64,000 bases of DNA from Pseudomonas arsenicoxydans (lineage in GTDB: Bacteria; Pseudomonadota; Gammaproteobacteria; Pseudomonadales; Pseudomonadaceae), in contig NZ_LT629705.1 in assembly GCF_900103875.1 (NCBI RefSeq), forward strand, positions 2,737,001-2,801,000, in the 5' to 3' direction. Below are positions 35,645 through 44,334 of this stretch, one piece after another; position 1 is the stretch's first letter, and each line of letters starts with the position of its first letter. The notes beneath the pieces were generated by a model, which saw nothing but the letters and a program-made list of their open reading frames with translations, did no database searches and was not told the origin of the DNA. A program made the position numbers and the translations under genes.

Positions 35645-36370
35645 TCAGGCATGTGAGCGCTGCCACTCGTCAATCATCGTGCGCAGATGCTCCCCGGAAA
35701 AACTGCCGAAATGCCCGCCGTGAACCGTGCGGATCGGCAACTCGCGCAAGCGCTGCAGGCTGCGGGCGTAGTCGTCGAGATCGGAGTGGTAGGCGTCTTC
35801 GATCAGCGGGCCGTCGTAGATGATGTCGCCGCTGAACAACGTTTCGGTCGCCGCTTCATACAGGCTGATGCCGCCGGGTGAATGCCCCGGTGTGTGCAGC
35901 ACTTGCAGCACGCGATTACCGAGATCCAGCACGTCTCCTTCTTCAATCATGCCGGTGGCCGGTGCTGCTTTGACCCGGTATTCGGCGTAGCACAACGGAC
36001 AGTCCGGGTGCGCCTCGAACATGTCGTCACCGACAAACGCCGTGCTCAGGGTGTTCTCGCCATCGGGTGCGGCAAGAATCTGGGCTTCGGCCGGATGCAC
36101 CAGTCGTTCGGGGAATTCGTGATGCCCGGCAATGTGGTCGAAATGGCAGTGGCTGGCCACCGCCACCAACGGCCGCTCGGTGATCCACGGCAGTTGCTCG
36201 CGCAGGCTCACCAACCCGGACCCGCTGTCCAGCAACAGGTCTTTGTCGCGGCCCTGAATGTGCCAGAGATTGCAGCGGTAGAAGGGCCGGATGTAAGGCT
36301 CGTGAATCAGCCGAATGCCGTCACTGAGCTGTTTGACTTCGAACCACTGGTCGCGGCTGACGATCTTCAT
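35645..36370 (-). CDS. metallo-beta-lactamase-fold hydrolase
   Basis: This 241-residue hydrolase has the metal motif H74-x-H76-x-D78-H79 (SHCHFDHIAGH), then a downstream metal His in LHTPGHSPGG and a bridging Asp in FSGDIIYDG, as expected for a two-metal MBL enzyme. A four-residue CPLCY segment in the middle could bind another metal or a disulfide. The substrate is unknown; glyoxalase II-like or quorum-quenching activities are both possible. The start follows AAGGAAACTGCTT. It sits 20 bp after the terminator of the upstream symporter, so it should have its own promoter. Confidence 0.88.
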   Translation of the reverse strand: MKIVSRDQWFEVKQLSDGIRLIHEPYIRPFYRCNLWHIQGRDKDLLLDSGSGLVSLREQLPWITERPLVAVASHCHFDHIAGHHEFPERLVHPAEAQILAAPDGENTLSTAFVGDDMFEAHPDCPLCYAEYRVKAAPATGMIEEGDVLDLGNRVLQVLHTPGHSPGGISLYEAATETLFSGDIIYDGPLIEDAYHSDLDDYARSLQRLRELPIRTVHGGHFGSFSGEHLRTMIDEWQRSHA

Positions 36371-36389
36371 AAGCAGTTTCCTTCAGGCG

Positions 36390-36425
36390 AAAAAAAACGG
36401 GTGTGGCAACCGACGCCACACCCGT
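36390..36425 (-). terminator. terminator of the symporter gene
   Basis: An ACGGGTGTGGC/GCCACACCCGT stem is followed on the minus strand by eight T residues, 30 bp past the stop. Confidence 0.92.
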
Positions 36426-36455
36426 CGAAGAAAGCATCAAGTCGTTATATTCAGC

Positions 36456-37835
36456 TTAGGCGGGGCTGGCCACGGCTGCCGGGCGCGGGGACAGCAAGCT
36501 GACCAGCACGAAGCTCACCAGGCCGACGCCGAGGCTGTAGTAGATCGGGGTGTTGGCGTCCAGACCGTCTTTGAACATGAACACCAGCGCGGTAGCGAAG
36601 CCCATGCCCATGCTGGCGATAGCGCCGGCGGTGGTTGCGCGCTTCCAGAAGATCGCACCCATCAGCGGGATCAACATGCCACCGACCAACAGGTTGTAAG
36701 CCAGGGTCAGGGCGCTGATCACGTCGTTGACCACCAGCGCGATGCCGAGCACAACGATACCGGTCAGCAGGGTGAACAGGCGGTTGATGCCCAGGCTCGA
36801 CTGTTTACCGCCACGCAGTTTCGGCAGCAGGTCTTCGGTCAAGGTGGTGGCAGCGGCGAGCAGGCCGGCGCTGGCGGTGGACATCATGGCCGCCAGTGCA
36901 GCCGCGATCACCAGGCCACGGATACCGTCCGGCAAGGACAGTTTGACGATGGCGGCGAAGGCGTTGTTGACGTTGTCCAGGTCCGGGATCAGCACGTGAG
37001 CGGCCATGCCGATCAGGGCGCAGGCCAGTCCGTAAAGGATGCAGTAGAACCCGGCGAAGGTACCGGCGTACTGGGCGACTTTGGCAGACCTGACGGTGAA
37101 CACCCGTTGCCAGATGTCCTGACCGATCAGGATGCCGAAGAAGTAGATCATGAAGTAGGTGATGATGGTGTCCCAACCGATGGTGGTGAAGCTGAAGGCG
37201 GTTGCCGGCAGTTTCAGCACCAACTCATCCCAGCCGCCGACGCGATACAGGCAGATCGGCAACAGGATGAACATCAGGCCTACGGTCTTGATCACGAACT
37301 GGACGATGTCGGTCAGGGTCAGGGACCACATGCCACCGATCGCCGAGTAGATCACCACGACGCCGCCACCGAGCAATACCGAGACCCAGAACGGCAGGCC
37401 GAACAGCACTTGCAGAACCGTGCCGATCGCCAGGATCGAAGTCACGCCGATCATCAGCGCATACGCCAGCATGATCGCCGCGCTCGCGGAGCGGGCCATC
37501 GGGTTGTAGCGTTTTTCCAGCACCTGGGTAACGGTGTAGATCTTCAGTTTCAACAGCGGTTTGGCGAGGAACAGGTTCAGCGCCACGATCCCGCAACCCA
37601 GTGCGGCGCAAAGCCAGAAACCGGAAATGCCGTGGACGTAGCCCAGGCGTACGGTGCCGACGGTGGAAGCGCCGCCCAGTACGGTGGCGGCCATGGTACC
37701 CATGTACAGGCTCGGGCCGAGGTTACGCCCGGCGACCAAAAAGTCTTCGTTGGTCTTGGCCTTACGCATCCCGTAGTAGCCGAGTATCAGCATTGCGGCT
37801 GCGTAGATGAGTACGACGAATAAATCCAGTGCCAT
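36456..37835 (-). CDS. sodium:solute symporter (SSS family)
   Basis: This 459-residue inner-membrane symporter has thirteen or so helices. The SSS signatures are YYGMRKAKTNEDFLVAGR near residue 20, GGASTVGTVRLGYVHG, and the sodium-site stretch AALAAMMSTASAGLLAAATT. It corresponds to PA1418 by position in the guanidinobutyrate cluster and may take up guanidinobutyrate or a related guanidino compound; that is inference from context. The start at 37835 follows GGAGACACGCC. A REP pair separates it from the upstream NCS1 gene. Confidence 0.92.
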   Translation of the reverse strand: MALDLFVVLIYAAAMLILGYYGMRKAKTNEDFLVAGRNLGPSLYMGTMAATVLGGASTVGTVRLGYVHGISGFWLCAALGCGIVALNLFLAKPLLKLKIYTVTQVLEKRYNPMARSASAAIMLAYALMIGVTSILAIGTVLQVLFGLPFWVSVLLGGGVVVIYSAIGGMWSLTLTDIVQFVIKTVGLMFILLPICLYRVGGWDELVLKLPATAFSFTTIGWDTIITYFMIYFFGILIGQDIWQRVFTVRSAKVAQYAGTFAGFYCILYGLACALIGMAAHVLIPDLDNVNNAFAAIVKLSLPDGIRGLVIAAALAAMMSTASAGLLAAATTLTEDLLPKLRGGKQSSLGINRLFTLLTGIVVLGIALVVNDVISALTLAYNLLVGGMLIPLMGAIFWKRATTAGAIASMGMGFATALVFMFKDGLDANTPIYYSLGVGLVSFVLVSLLSPRPAAVASPA

Positions 37836-37903
37836 GTTGGCGTGTCTCCGATTGTCTTTTTTATGGTGAAGCGAAAAATAAAACCCTGTGGGGACAATCA
37901 ATT

Positions 37904-37997
37904 CCTGTGGGAGCGTGGCTTGCCCGCGAAGGGCGTATCGCGGTCCGTCAGACAGACCGCGTCATCGTTCTTCGCAGGCAAGCCTCGCTCCCACAGG
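37904..37997. repeat. REP pair (GTGGGAGCGTGGCTTGCCCGC variant)
   Basis: Inverted arms CCTGTGGGAGCGTGGCTTGC and a nearly complementary right arm lie between the NCS1 permease and the symporter genes. Confidence 0.88.
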
Positions 37998-38027
37998 TCA
38001 TGCGTTGGCCACAGGTATTGCGTTTGA

Positions 38028-39539
38028 TCAGGCGACTTGTCGAGCCGCCGATTTACCGAGCGAATTGGAACCCTTGCTGCGTGCATCCTGCGGGCCGAAC
38101 ACTTCCCGTGATTCCGGGAACAGGCTGAGCAACGTCAGGTACACCAACGACGCCAGGCCGAGGGTGACCGGCAGGCTGATGTCGATGCCGCCCGCCAGAT
38201 CGCCCAGCACGCCCACGAACTGCCCCGGCAGGTTCACGAAGCACAGACCCACCAGTGCGCTCGGGATCCAGGCACCCAGGCCACGCCAGTTCCAGCCGTG
38301 CGTGAACCAGTAACGACCACCTTTCTCGCCGCGCGTGAACACTTGCAGGTCATCCGGGCAATAGAAGCCACGACGCACGACCAGGCCGATGATCATGATC
38401 ACCATCCATGGAGTGGTGCAGGTGATGATCAGCACGGCGAAGGTCGACACGCTCTGCACCAGGTTCGCCGCGAAGCGACCGATGAAGATGAACGCGATCG
38501 ACATCACACCGATCAGCAACGTCGCCTTGACCCGCGACAGTACCCGAGGGAACACGCTGGACATGTCCAGCCCGGTGCCATACAGCGACGTGGTGCCGGT
38601 GGACATGCCGCCGATCACCGCAATCAGGCACACCGGCAGGAAGAACCAGCTCGGCGAAACAGCCAGCAGACCGCCGACGTAGTTGTTGGCCGCGATGTAG
38701 TCCGGCGCCTTGATCGCCACGATGGTGGCGGTGGCCAGGCCGAACAGGAACGGGATGAAGGTCGCAACCTGCGAGATCACCACCGCCGCCATGATCCGGC
38801 CTTTGGGCGTCTCACGAGGGATGTAGCGCGACCAGTCGCCGAGGAACGCACCGAAGGAAATCGGGTTGCTCATCGCCACCAGCGCAGCGCCGATAAAGGC
38901 CGCCCAGAAGCCCGGTTGGCCCATGCTCACGGTGCCGGCGTAGTTCACATCGAAAGGCCCGGCGAAGGCGAAGATGCCCAGCAGGAACAGCAAGCTGGCG
39001 CTCCACACGGCGATCTTGTTGACCCACAGCAGGAAGCGGAAGCCATAGATGCAGACGGTCAGCACCAGGATCGCGAACAGACCATAGGCCAGGCCCAGGG
39101 TCAGGTCGGTTTCCGGCAGGCCGATCAAGCGTTTTGCACCACCGATCAGCGCATCACCCGAACTCCACACCGAGAGCGAGAAGAAGGCGATGGCGGTCAA
39201 CAGCGACAGAAACGAACCGACGATTCGCCCGTGCACGCCGAAGTGCGCACCGGAAGACACGGCGTTGTTGGTGCCATTGATCGGGCCGAACAGGCCCATC
39301 GGCGCGAGGATCAGCGAACCCAGCAACACACCCAGCACAATCGCCCAGACGCCGGCCTGAAAAGACAGGCCGAACAGCACCGGGAAACTGCCGAGCACGG
39401 CGGTGGCAAAGGTATTCGAACCACCGAAGATCATCCGGAACAGGTCCGTCGGGCCTGCGGTACGTTCGTTGTCCGGGATCTGTTCCACCCCGTAGGTTTC
39501 AATTTGCGTAAGGCTTTGGTCTTTGTTGTTGTTATTCAT
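38028..39539 (-). CDS. NCS1-family cytosine/purine-type permease
   Basis: This 503-residue permease of the purine-cytosine permease group shows the N-terminal ETYGVEQIPDNERTAGPTDL, the substrate-site region FGGSNTFATAVLGSFPVLFG and the central SFGAFLGDWSRYIPRE. It corresponds to PA1419 in the gbu cluster and could import a nitrogen compound fed into GbuA. The start follows GGAGCTGATC. Together with gbuA and the NTF2-like gene (gaps of 10 and 54 bp) it forms a likely operon. Confidence 0.92.
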   Translation of the reverse strand: MNNNNKDQSLTQIETYGVEQIPDNERTAGPTDLFRMIFGGSNTFATAVLGSFPVLFGLSFQAGVWAIVLGVLLGSLILAPMGLFGPINGTNNAVSSGAHFGVHGRIVGSFLSLLTAIAFFSLSVWSSGDALIGGAKRLIGLPETDLTLGLAYGLFAILVLTVCIYGFRFLLWVNKIAVWSASLLFLLGIFAFAGPFDVNYAGTVSMGQPGFWAAFIGAALVAMSNPISFGAFLGDWSRYIPRETPKGRIMAAVVISQVATFIPFLFGLATATIVAIKAPDYIAANNYVGGLLAVSPSWFFLPVCLIAVIGGMSTGTTSLYGTGLDMSSVFPRVLSRVKATLLIGVMSIAFIFIGRFAANLVQSVSTFAVLIITCTTPWMVIMIIGLVVRRGFYCPDDLQVFTRGEKGGRYWFTHGWNWRGLGAWIPSALVGLCFVNLPGQFVGVLGDLAGGIDISLPVTLGLASLVYLTLLSLFPESREVFGPQDARSKGSNSLGKSAARQVA

Positions 39540-39593
39540 GATCAGCTCCGATCATAAAGGCGCGCTCATCGTGTGTGAGCGTCACCTGTTTGG

Positions 39594-40016
39594 CTAAGGG
39601 GTTGGCAGCCCTTCCGGCATCGCGGACAAATGTTCGTGGCAGGCCAGCCATAGGCCTTGTTGTTCTTGGCCAGACGCTTGTTTCTTGAAAACAATCGTCT
39701 CGCGCTCCTGGCTGAAGTGTTGTTCCCCCTGCATGCGCAGCTCGGTGGCGACGTCATGGATAAAAATCGCTACATCACCCTGCAAGCTGACGAAGGCGTT
39801 GCTCGAGGTGCACGAGAGCACCTCGAAGCCATCCTCCGAGCGCCAGGTGTCCCACAACGCCTGATAGGCATCGCGCGACAGCAAAGGCTGTTCGAGGGTG
39901 TAAAAGACGAAGCTGGCATCGGCGCTGAAGGCGCCGAAGTAGGCTTCGCGATCGTTGCGGGCAAACGCCGACACCAGGTCGGCGGCGGCTTTCAGAACCT
40001 GATCACGTTCGTTCAT
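39594..40016 (-). CDS. NTF2-like/SnoaL-type protein
   Basis: This 140-residue protein has the cone-shaped NTF2 fold pattern of DUF4440/SnoaL-like members: N-terminal helices (LVSAFARNDREAYFGAFSAD), DASFVFYTLEQPLLSRDAYQ and paired strands near the C-terminus (RETIVFKKQ, GLWLACHEHLS). It corresponds to PA1420, is 10 bp downstream of gbuA, and may be an accessory enzyme or binding protein for the same pathway. No catalytic residues can be assigned. Confidence 0.8.
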   Translation of the reverse strand: MNERDQVLKAAADLVSAFARNDREAYFGAFSADASFVFYTLEQPLLSRDAYQALWDTWRSEDGFEVLSCTSSNAFVSLQGDVAIFIHDVATELRMQGEQHFSQERETIVFKKQASGQEQQGLWLACHEHLSAMPEGLPTP

Positions 40017-40026
40017 CAACCATCCC

Positions 40027-40977
40027 TCAGCGGTGGGTCACGCCAGGCAGTACGCAGAGCATTTCGTACAGCAAGTTGGCGGCCAACAGCGAGGTGTTGC
40101 CGGTGGTGTCGTAAGCGGGCGAGACTTCTACCAGATCGCAGCCGATCAGGTCGAGGCCTTGGCAGCCACGAACGATTTCAATCGCCTGAATGGTCGTCAG
40201 GCCACCGATTTCCGGGGTGCCGGTGCCGGGCGCCCACGCTGGATCGATGCCGTCGATGTCGAAACTCAGGTACACCGGACCGCCGCCGACCTTCTCGCGA
40301 ACTTCAGCCATCAGCGGGGCCAGGGATTTGTGCCAGCATTCTTCGGCCTGAACCACGCGGAAGCCTTGTTTACGGCTCCAGTTGAAGTCTTCAGAGGTGT
40401 AGCCCTGAGCGCGCAGACCGATTTGCACCACGCGATCGCAGTCGATCAGGCCTTCTTCGGCCGCGCGACGGAACGTGGTGCCGTGGGCGATTTTCTCGCC
40501 GAACATGTGATCGTTCACATCAGCGTGAGCGTCGATGTGCACCAGGCCGACTTTGCCGTGCTTCTTGTGAATGGCACGCAGGATCGGCAGGGTGATGGTG
40601 TGGTCGCCACCCAGGGTCAGGGGGATCACATTGTGTTCGAGGATGGCGTCGTAGGACTCTTCAATGATCCGTACGGCGTCCAGCAGGTTGAACGTGTTGA
40701 TTGCCACGTCGCCGATGTCGGCCACCGACAGCGAGTCGAAGGGGGCAGCACCGGTCGCCATGTTGTACGGACGGATCATGACCGATTCAGCGCGGATTTC
40801 GCGAGGTCCGAAACGGGTGCCCGGACGCAGGGAGGTGCCGATGTCCAGCGGGACACCAACGAAAGCAGCATCCAGACCGGCAGCGGTTGGCAAATGGGGA
40901 AGGCGCATCATGGTGGCGATGCCGCCGAAGCGCGGCATTTCATTGCCGCCCAGTGGTTGGTGAAGAATCTTGTCCAC
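40027..40977 (-). CDS. gbuA: guanidinobutyrase
   Basis: This 316-residue ureohydrolase splits 4-guanidinobutyrate into GABA and urea, a step of arginine breakdown in pseudomonads. The two-manganese site is intact: His126 (GGDHT), Asp149, His151 and Asp153 (HIDAHAD), and Asp240 and Asp242 (SFDIDGIDPA). Strong resemblance to P. aeruginosa GbuA (about 319 residues) and the divergent gbuR-like gene support the specificity over agmatinase or guanidinopropionase. The start is GTG at 40977 with GAGG upstream; the family N-terminus MDKxLHQPLGGNEMPRF agrees. Confidence 0.93.
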   Translation of the reverse strand: MDKILHQPLGGNEMPRFGGIATMMRLPHLPTAAGLDAAFVGVPLDIGTSLRPGTRFGPREIRAESVMIRPYNMATGAAPFDSLSVADIGDVAINTFNLLDAVRIIEESYDAILEHNVIPLTLGGDHTITLPILRAIHKKHGKVGLVHIDAHADVNDHMFGEKIAHGTTFRRAAEEGLIDCDRVVQIGLRAQGYTSEDFNWSRKQGFRVVQAEECWHKSLAPLMAEVREKVGGGPVYLSFDIDGIDPAWAPGTGTPEIGGLTTIQAIEIVRGCQGLDLIGCDLVEVSPAYDTTGNTSLLAANLLYEMLCVLPGVTHR

Positions 40978-41100
40978 AGGAAAGGCCTCATCGTCGTTGT
41001 TTTATTTATGTCGGTTGCGCAGGTCTGGACAGACACAGGCACCGTTGTGGGGCGATTCTGCGAAATGTAGTGCACGGGAAGAATCGCTACGGGCAAATAC

Positions 41101-41124
41101 TTAGTTCAGATTTTTCTAAACTAA
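41101..41124. promoter_or_regulatory. candidate GbuR operator
   Basis: TTAGTT (41101-41106) and AACTAA (41119-41124) form a perfect 6-bp dyad, with an inner AGA/TCT pair, in the 335-bp gap between gbuA and gbuR. Size and placement suit a LysR-type binding site. Most of the rest of the gap is the palindrome at 41166-41265. Confidence 0.5.
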
Positions 41125-41165
41125 TGGCGACGACGGCGATAGACTCCTGCGCTTAAGACGATCCT

Positions 41166-41265
41166 GTAGGAGCTGTCGAGTGAAACGAGGCTGCGATCTT
41201 TTGACGTTGATTTTTTAAAAACAAGATCAAAAGATCGCAGCCTCGTTTCACTCGACAGCTCCTAC
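41166..41265. repeat. long palindrome (GTAGGAGCTGTCGAGTGAAA family)
   Basis: Perfect 39-bp arms (41166-41204 and 41227-41265) surround a 22-bp AT-rich centre. This is the same family as 6283-6376, here inserted between the candidate operator and gbuR. Confidence 0.9.
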
Positions 41266-41312
41266 AGAGCTCTTACGCAACGCAACGATTTCGCTGGTTT
41301 TTGGAGAACCCC

Positions 41313-42206
41313 ATGGCCAACGCTTTACCCGATCTGAAACTATTACGCATCTTCGTCAGCGTGGTTCGCCATCAGGGGTTTGCCAACGCCCAGCAAGAGC
41401 TCAACCTCTCGACTTCGGCCATCAGCACCTACATGAGCCAGCTCGAAGCCGCGCTTGGCCTGGTGCTCTGCCATCGCGGTCGCGGCGGGTTCAGCCTGAC
41501 CAGCAAGGGCGAGTTGTTCCATCAGGAAACCCTGCGCCTGCTCGGCGAGCTCGAAGGGTTCGAGCAATACGCGGCGGCGCTCAAGGGCGAACTGCGCGGC
41601 ACCTTGAACCTCGGCGTGATCGACTCCACCGTCAGCGACAAGGCCTTGCCTTTCGCCGAAGCCATCGGCGCCTACAGCCAGGAGCACCCGGCGGTGCACT
41701 TGCACCTGTCGGTCATGAGCCCCTACGAATTGCAGCTCGGCGTGCAGGACAACCGCCTCGACCTGGCCATCGGGGCGTTTTCCACGCGCATGAGTGGCCT
41801 GGTCTATATGCCGCTTTACCGCGAGCAGCACTGGTTGTATTGCAGCAGCCGGCATCCGCTGTTCACCGAGCGGCGCATCCCAGAACAAGTCATCACCCAG
41901 CAGCGCATGGTCGGCCGGGGCTATTGGAGCCAGGCTGAACTGGCACGCCACGGTTTCAAGCACAGCGCCGCGACCGTGGAGAGTATGGAGGCGCAACTGA
42001 TCCTGGTGCTGTCCGGCGCCTACATCGGTTACCTGCCGGAGCATTACGCCCAGGCGTGGGCCGACAAGGGCGATTTGCGCGTGTTGCTGCCGGCGACCTT
42101 TGGTTATCAGGCGCCGTTCTCGATGATCGTGCGCCGTGGCCGCAGCCGCGAACCGTTGATCCAGACTTTCCGCGATCTGCTTAAAGCACAACTGAATCAG
42201 GCTTGA
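41313..42206 (+). CDS. gbuR: LysR-family regulator of guanidinobutyrate catabolism
   Basis: This 297-residue LysR protein (helix-turn-helix GFANAQQELNLSTSAISTYM) is divergent from gbuA, exactly as gbuR is in P. aeruginosa, where it activates gbuA in response to guanidinobutyrate. The start is ATG at 41313 with GGAGAACCCC upstream; an in-frame TTG 12 bp before is less likely. The regulator call is firm; the symbol rests on synteny. Confidence 0.87.
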   Translation: MANALPDLKLLRIFVSVVRHQGFANAQQELNLSTSAISTYMSQLEAALGLVLCHRGRGGFSLTSKGELFHQETLRLLGELEGFEQYAAALKGELRGTLNLGVIDSTVSDKALPFAEAIGAYSQEHPAVHLHLSVMSPYELQLGVQDNRLDLAIGAFSTRMSGLVYMPLYREQHWLYCSSRHPLFTERRIPEQVITQQRMVGRGYWSQAELARHGFKHSAATVESMEAQLILVLSGAYIGYLPEHYAQAWADKGDLRVLLPATFGYQAPFSMIVRRGRSREPLIQTFRDLLKAQLNQA

Positions 42207-42210
42207 GAAC

Positions 42211-42807
42211 ATGTCCAGAGCCCAATGTCCGCGCTGCCTGCGCCCACAATCCCATTGCCTGTGCCCACTGATCCCCAGCCTCGACAGCCGCACGCGGGTG
42301 CTGTTGTTGCAGCATCCGAGCGAGGTGAACCATGCGCTGAACACCGCGCGATTGGCGGCGCTGGGCTTGAAGAATGCCGAGTTGGTGGTGGGCGAGGTAT
42401 TCGAGGATCTGCCGGCGTTGTTGAATCAGTCGGGTTATCAGGCGCGTTTGTTGTTTCCGGCTGACGATGCGCAACCGTTGCAGGCGTACACCGCGAGCGA
42501 GGAGCCGCTGTTGCTGGTGGTCCCGGACGGCACCTGGCGCAAGGCGCGCAAGATATTGCACCTCAACCCGTTGCTGGTGGCGTTGCCGAGGGTGACGCTG
42601 GCGGACGGCGGCGTGTCGCGATATCGGCTGCGCAAGGCGCCGGGGCCGGGGGCGTTGTCGACGGTGGAGGCGATAGTCCAGGCGTTGCAGACGCTGGAGG
42701 CGCCGACGACGTTCGAGCCGTTGTTAAAACCGTTCGAGGCGTTGATCGAGGGGCAGATTGCGGCGATGGGGGAGGAGACCTTCCAGCGTAACCATGGGCC
42801 GAAATAG
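42211..42807 (+). CDS. DTW-domain tRNA-uridine aminocarboxypropyltransferase
   Basis: This 198-residue protein has the N-terminal Cys-rich zinc segment CPRCLRPQSHCLC, the LLLQHPSEVNHALNTARL block and the DTW-motif region VVPDGTWRKARK. DTW proteins such as TapT (YfiP) transfer the aminocarboxypropyl group of S-adenosylmethionine to a tRNA uridine to make acp3U. It starts 5 bp after the gbuR stop, so it may be co-transcribed, but the functions look unrelated. Confidence 0.9.
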   Translation: MSRAQCPRCLRPQSHCLCPLIPSLDSRTRVLLLQHPSEVNHALNTARLAALGLKNAELVVGEVFEDLPALLNQSGYQARLLFPADDAQPLQAYTASEEPLLLVVPDGTWRKARKILHLNPLLVALPRVTLADGGVSRYRLRKAPGPGALSTVEAIVQALQTLEAPTTFEPLLKPFEALIEGQIAAMGEETFQRNHGPK

Positions 42808-42826
42808 GTGGTGACGCTGATGGCCT

Positions 42827-42912
42827 CATCGCGGGCAAGCCCGCTCCCACATTTGATCGCATTTCTTCAGGAAGAACTCGGTCACCTGTGGGAGCGGGCT
42901 TGCCCGCGATAG
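42827..42912. repeat. REP pair (GTGGGAGCGGGCTTGCCCGC type, outward arrangement)
   Basis: CATCGCGGGCAAGCCCGCTC (42827) and TGTGGGAGCGGGCTTGCCCG (42887) form inverted copies between the DTW gene and the convergent lapC gene. Confidence 0.9.
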
Positions 42913-42945
42913 CGGTAGCAAAATCAAAGAAAATCCCAGCAGAGA

Positions 42946-44325
42946 CTACCTTTCCCGCATCGCCTCAGTCCGGGCTTTCAACACGGGTTTAAGCAGGTAA
43001 TCCAGCACGCTTTTCTCACCGGTAATGATATCGACCGTTGCCACCATCCCCGGAATGATCAGCAACGGCTTCACATCCCCGCCCAAGTGATTCTTGTCCG
43101 TGCGCACCTGAATCAAATAAAAGCTGTTGCCCTTGTCATCGGTAATCGTGTCCGCCCCGATCAACTCGAGCTTGGCGCTCAGCCCGCCATAAATCGTGTA
43201 GTCGTACGCACTGAACTTGACCATCGCTTTCTGCCCCGGGTGCAGAAACGCCACGTCCTGCGGCCGCACCTTGGCTTCGATCAGCAGGTTGTCTTCCAGG
43301 GGCACGATTTCCACCATGTCACTGCCGGGCTGGACCACGCCGCCGATGGTGTTGACCTTCAGCACCTTGATAATTCCGTGCACCGGCGACACCACCGTGG
43401 TGCGGCTCACGCGGTCGTCGATGGCGATGCTCGACGCGGTGATTTTCGACAAATCGGTGCGTTTTTCATTCAGCTCTTTCGCCGCGTCCGAGCGGAAGGA
43501 TTGTTCCGATTCGTCAATCTTGCTCTTGATCTCGTTGATCGCCGATTCGGCCCGGGGAATCGCCAGCGTCGTCGCATTCAACGAGCCGCGAATTTCCACC
43601 GCGCTGCGTTTGAGGCGCAGGATTTCCACCGGTGACACCGCCCCGGTGCCCACCAGCGGCGCAGACATGTTCATCTCTTGTTGCAGCAGCGCCAGGCTTG
43701 AACTGAATTGCCCTTGTTTTGAGCGAAACTCCGCCAGTTCCTGGGTTTTCTGCCGCAGTTGTTCACTGAGCGTGCGCTGTTCACTGGCCAGTCGGCGCTG
43801 GCGTTGTTCATAAAGCGAGCGCTCGTCTTCGGCCACTTGCGGCGCCTTGGCGATCACTTCGGGCGAGAGCTTGAACGGCCGGCCTTCCGCTTCCGCCGAA
43901 AGACGTTCGACTTGCGCCGTCAGCGCGTAACGATCCGCTTCACTCTCGCCCTTGTTCGACAGAAACCGCGTGTCATCCAGGCGCAGCAAAGTGTCGCCCT
44001 TATTCACCATTTGTCCTTCTCGGACAAAGATCTCGGTGACGATGCCGCCCTCCAGGTTCTGGATCACCTGCACCTTGCTGGATGGAATCGCCTTGCCTTC
44101 GCCCATGGTGACTTCTTCCAGCACCGCAAACTTGGCCCAGACCAGGGCCGCAATAATCAGCCCGGCAGCCAGCCAGACGGTGATCCGCGAACCACGTGGA
44201 GAGTCCTGCAATGAAGCGCCAGCGGTTTCCGGCATGAACTCGCTCTCGGCGGTTTTGCCGAAGCTGCCGAAATAGCCGCGCGACTTCGATTCAGGGAGCG
44301 ACGCGTCGGAAGATGAACGGGCCAT
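42946..44325 (-). CDS. lapC: type I secretion membrane-fusion protein LapC
   Basis: This 459-residue HlyD-family adaptor has a cytoplasmic N-terminus of about 45 residues, one transmembrane helix (VWLAAGLIIAALVWAKFAVL), a split lipoyl/barrel-sandwich domain (GEGKAIPSSKVQVIQNLEGG early and VSPVHGIIKVLKVNTIGG late) and long coiled coils between them. It spans the periplasm between LapB and LapE to export the large adhesin. The start follows AGGAGCTCACC and begins 9 bp after the lapB stop, so the genes form one operon. Confidence 0.95.
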   Translation of the reverse strand: MARSSSDASLPESKSRGYFGSFGKTAESEFMPETAGASLQDSPRGSRITVWLAAGLIIAALVWAKFAVLEEVTMGEGKAIPSSKVQVIQNLEGGIVTEIFVREGQMVNKGDTLLRLDDTRFLSNKGESEADRYALTAQVERLSAEAEGRPFKLSPEVIAKAPQVAEDERSLYEQRQRRLASEQRTLSEQLRQKTQELAEFRSKQGQFSSSLALLQQEMNMSAPLVGTGAVSPVEILRLKRSAVEIRGSLNATTLAIPRAESAINEIKSKIDESEQSFRSDAAKELNEKRTDLSKITASSIAIDDRVSRTTVVSPVHGIIKVLKVNTIGGVVQPGSDMVEIVPLEDNLLIEAKVRPQDVAFLHPGQKAMVKFSAYDYTIYGGLSAKLELIGADTITDDKGNSFYLIQVRTDKNHLGGDVKPLLIIPGMVATVDIITGEKSVLDYLLKPVLKARTEAMRER

Positions 44326-44334
44326 GGTGAGCTC

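Noticed and set aside
36315..37823. A 502-codon plus-strand frame opposite the sodium:solute symporter gene
   Set aside because: Composition is almost all Gln, His, Asp, Ala and Gly, as expected from antisense of a membrane protein; no motif.
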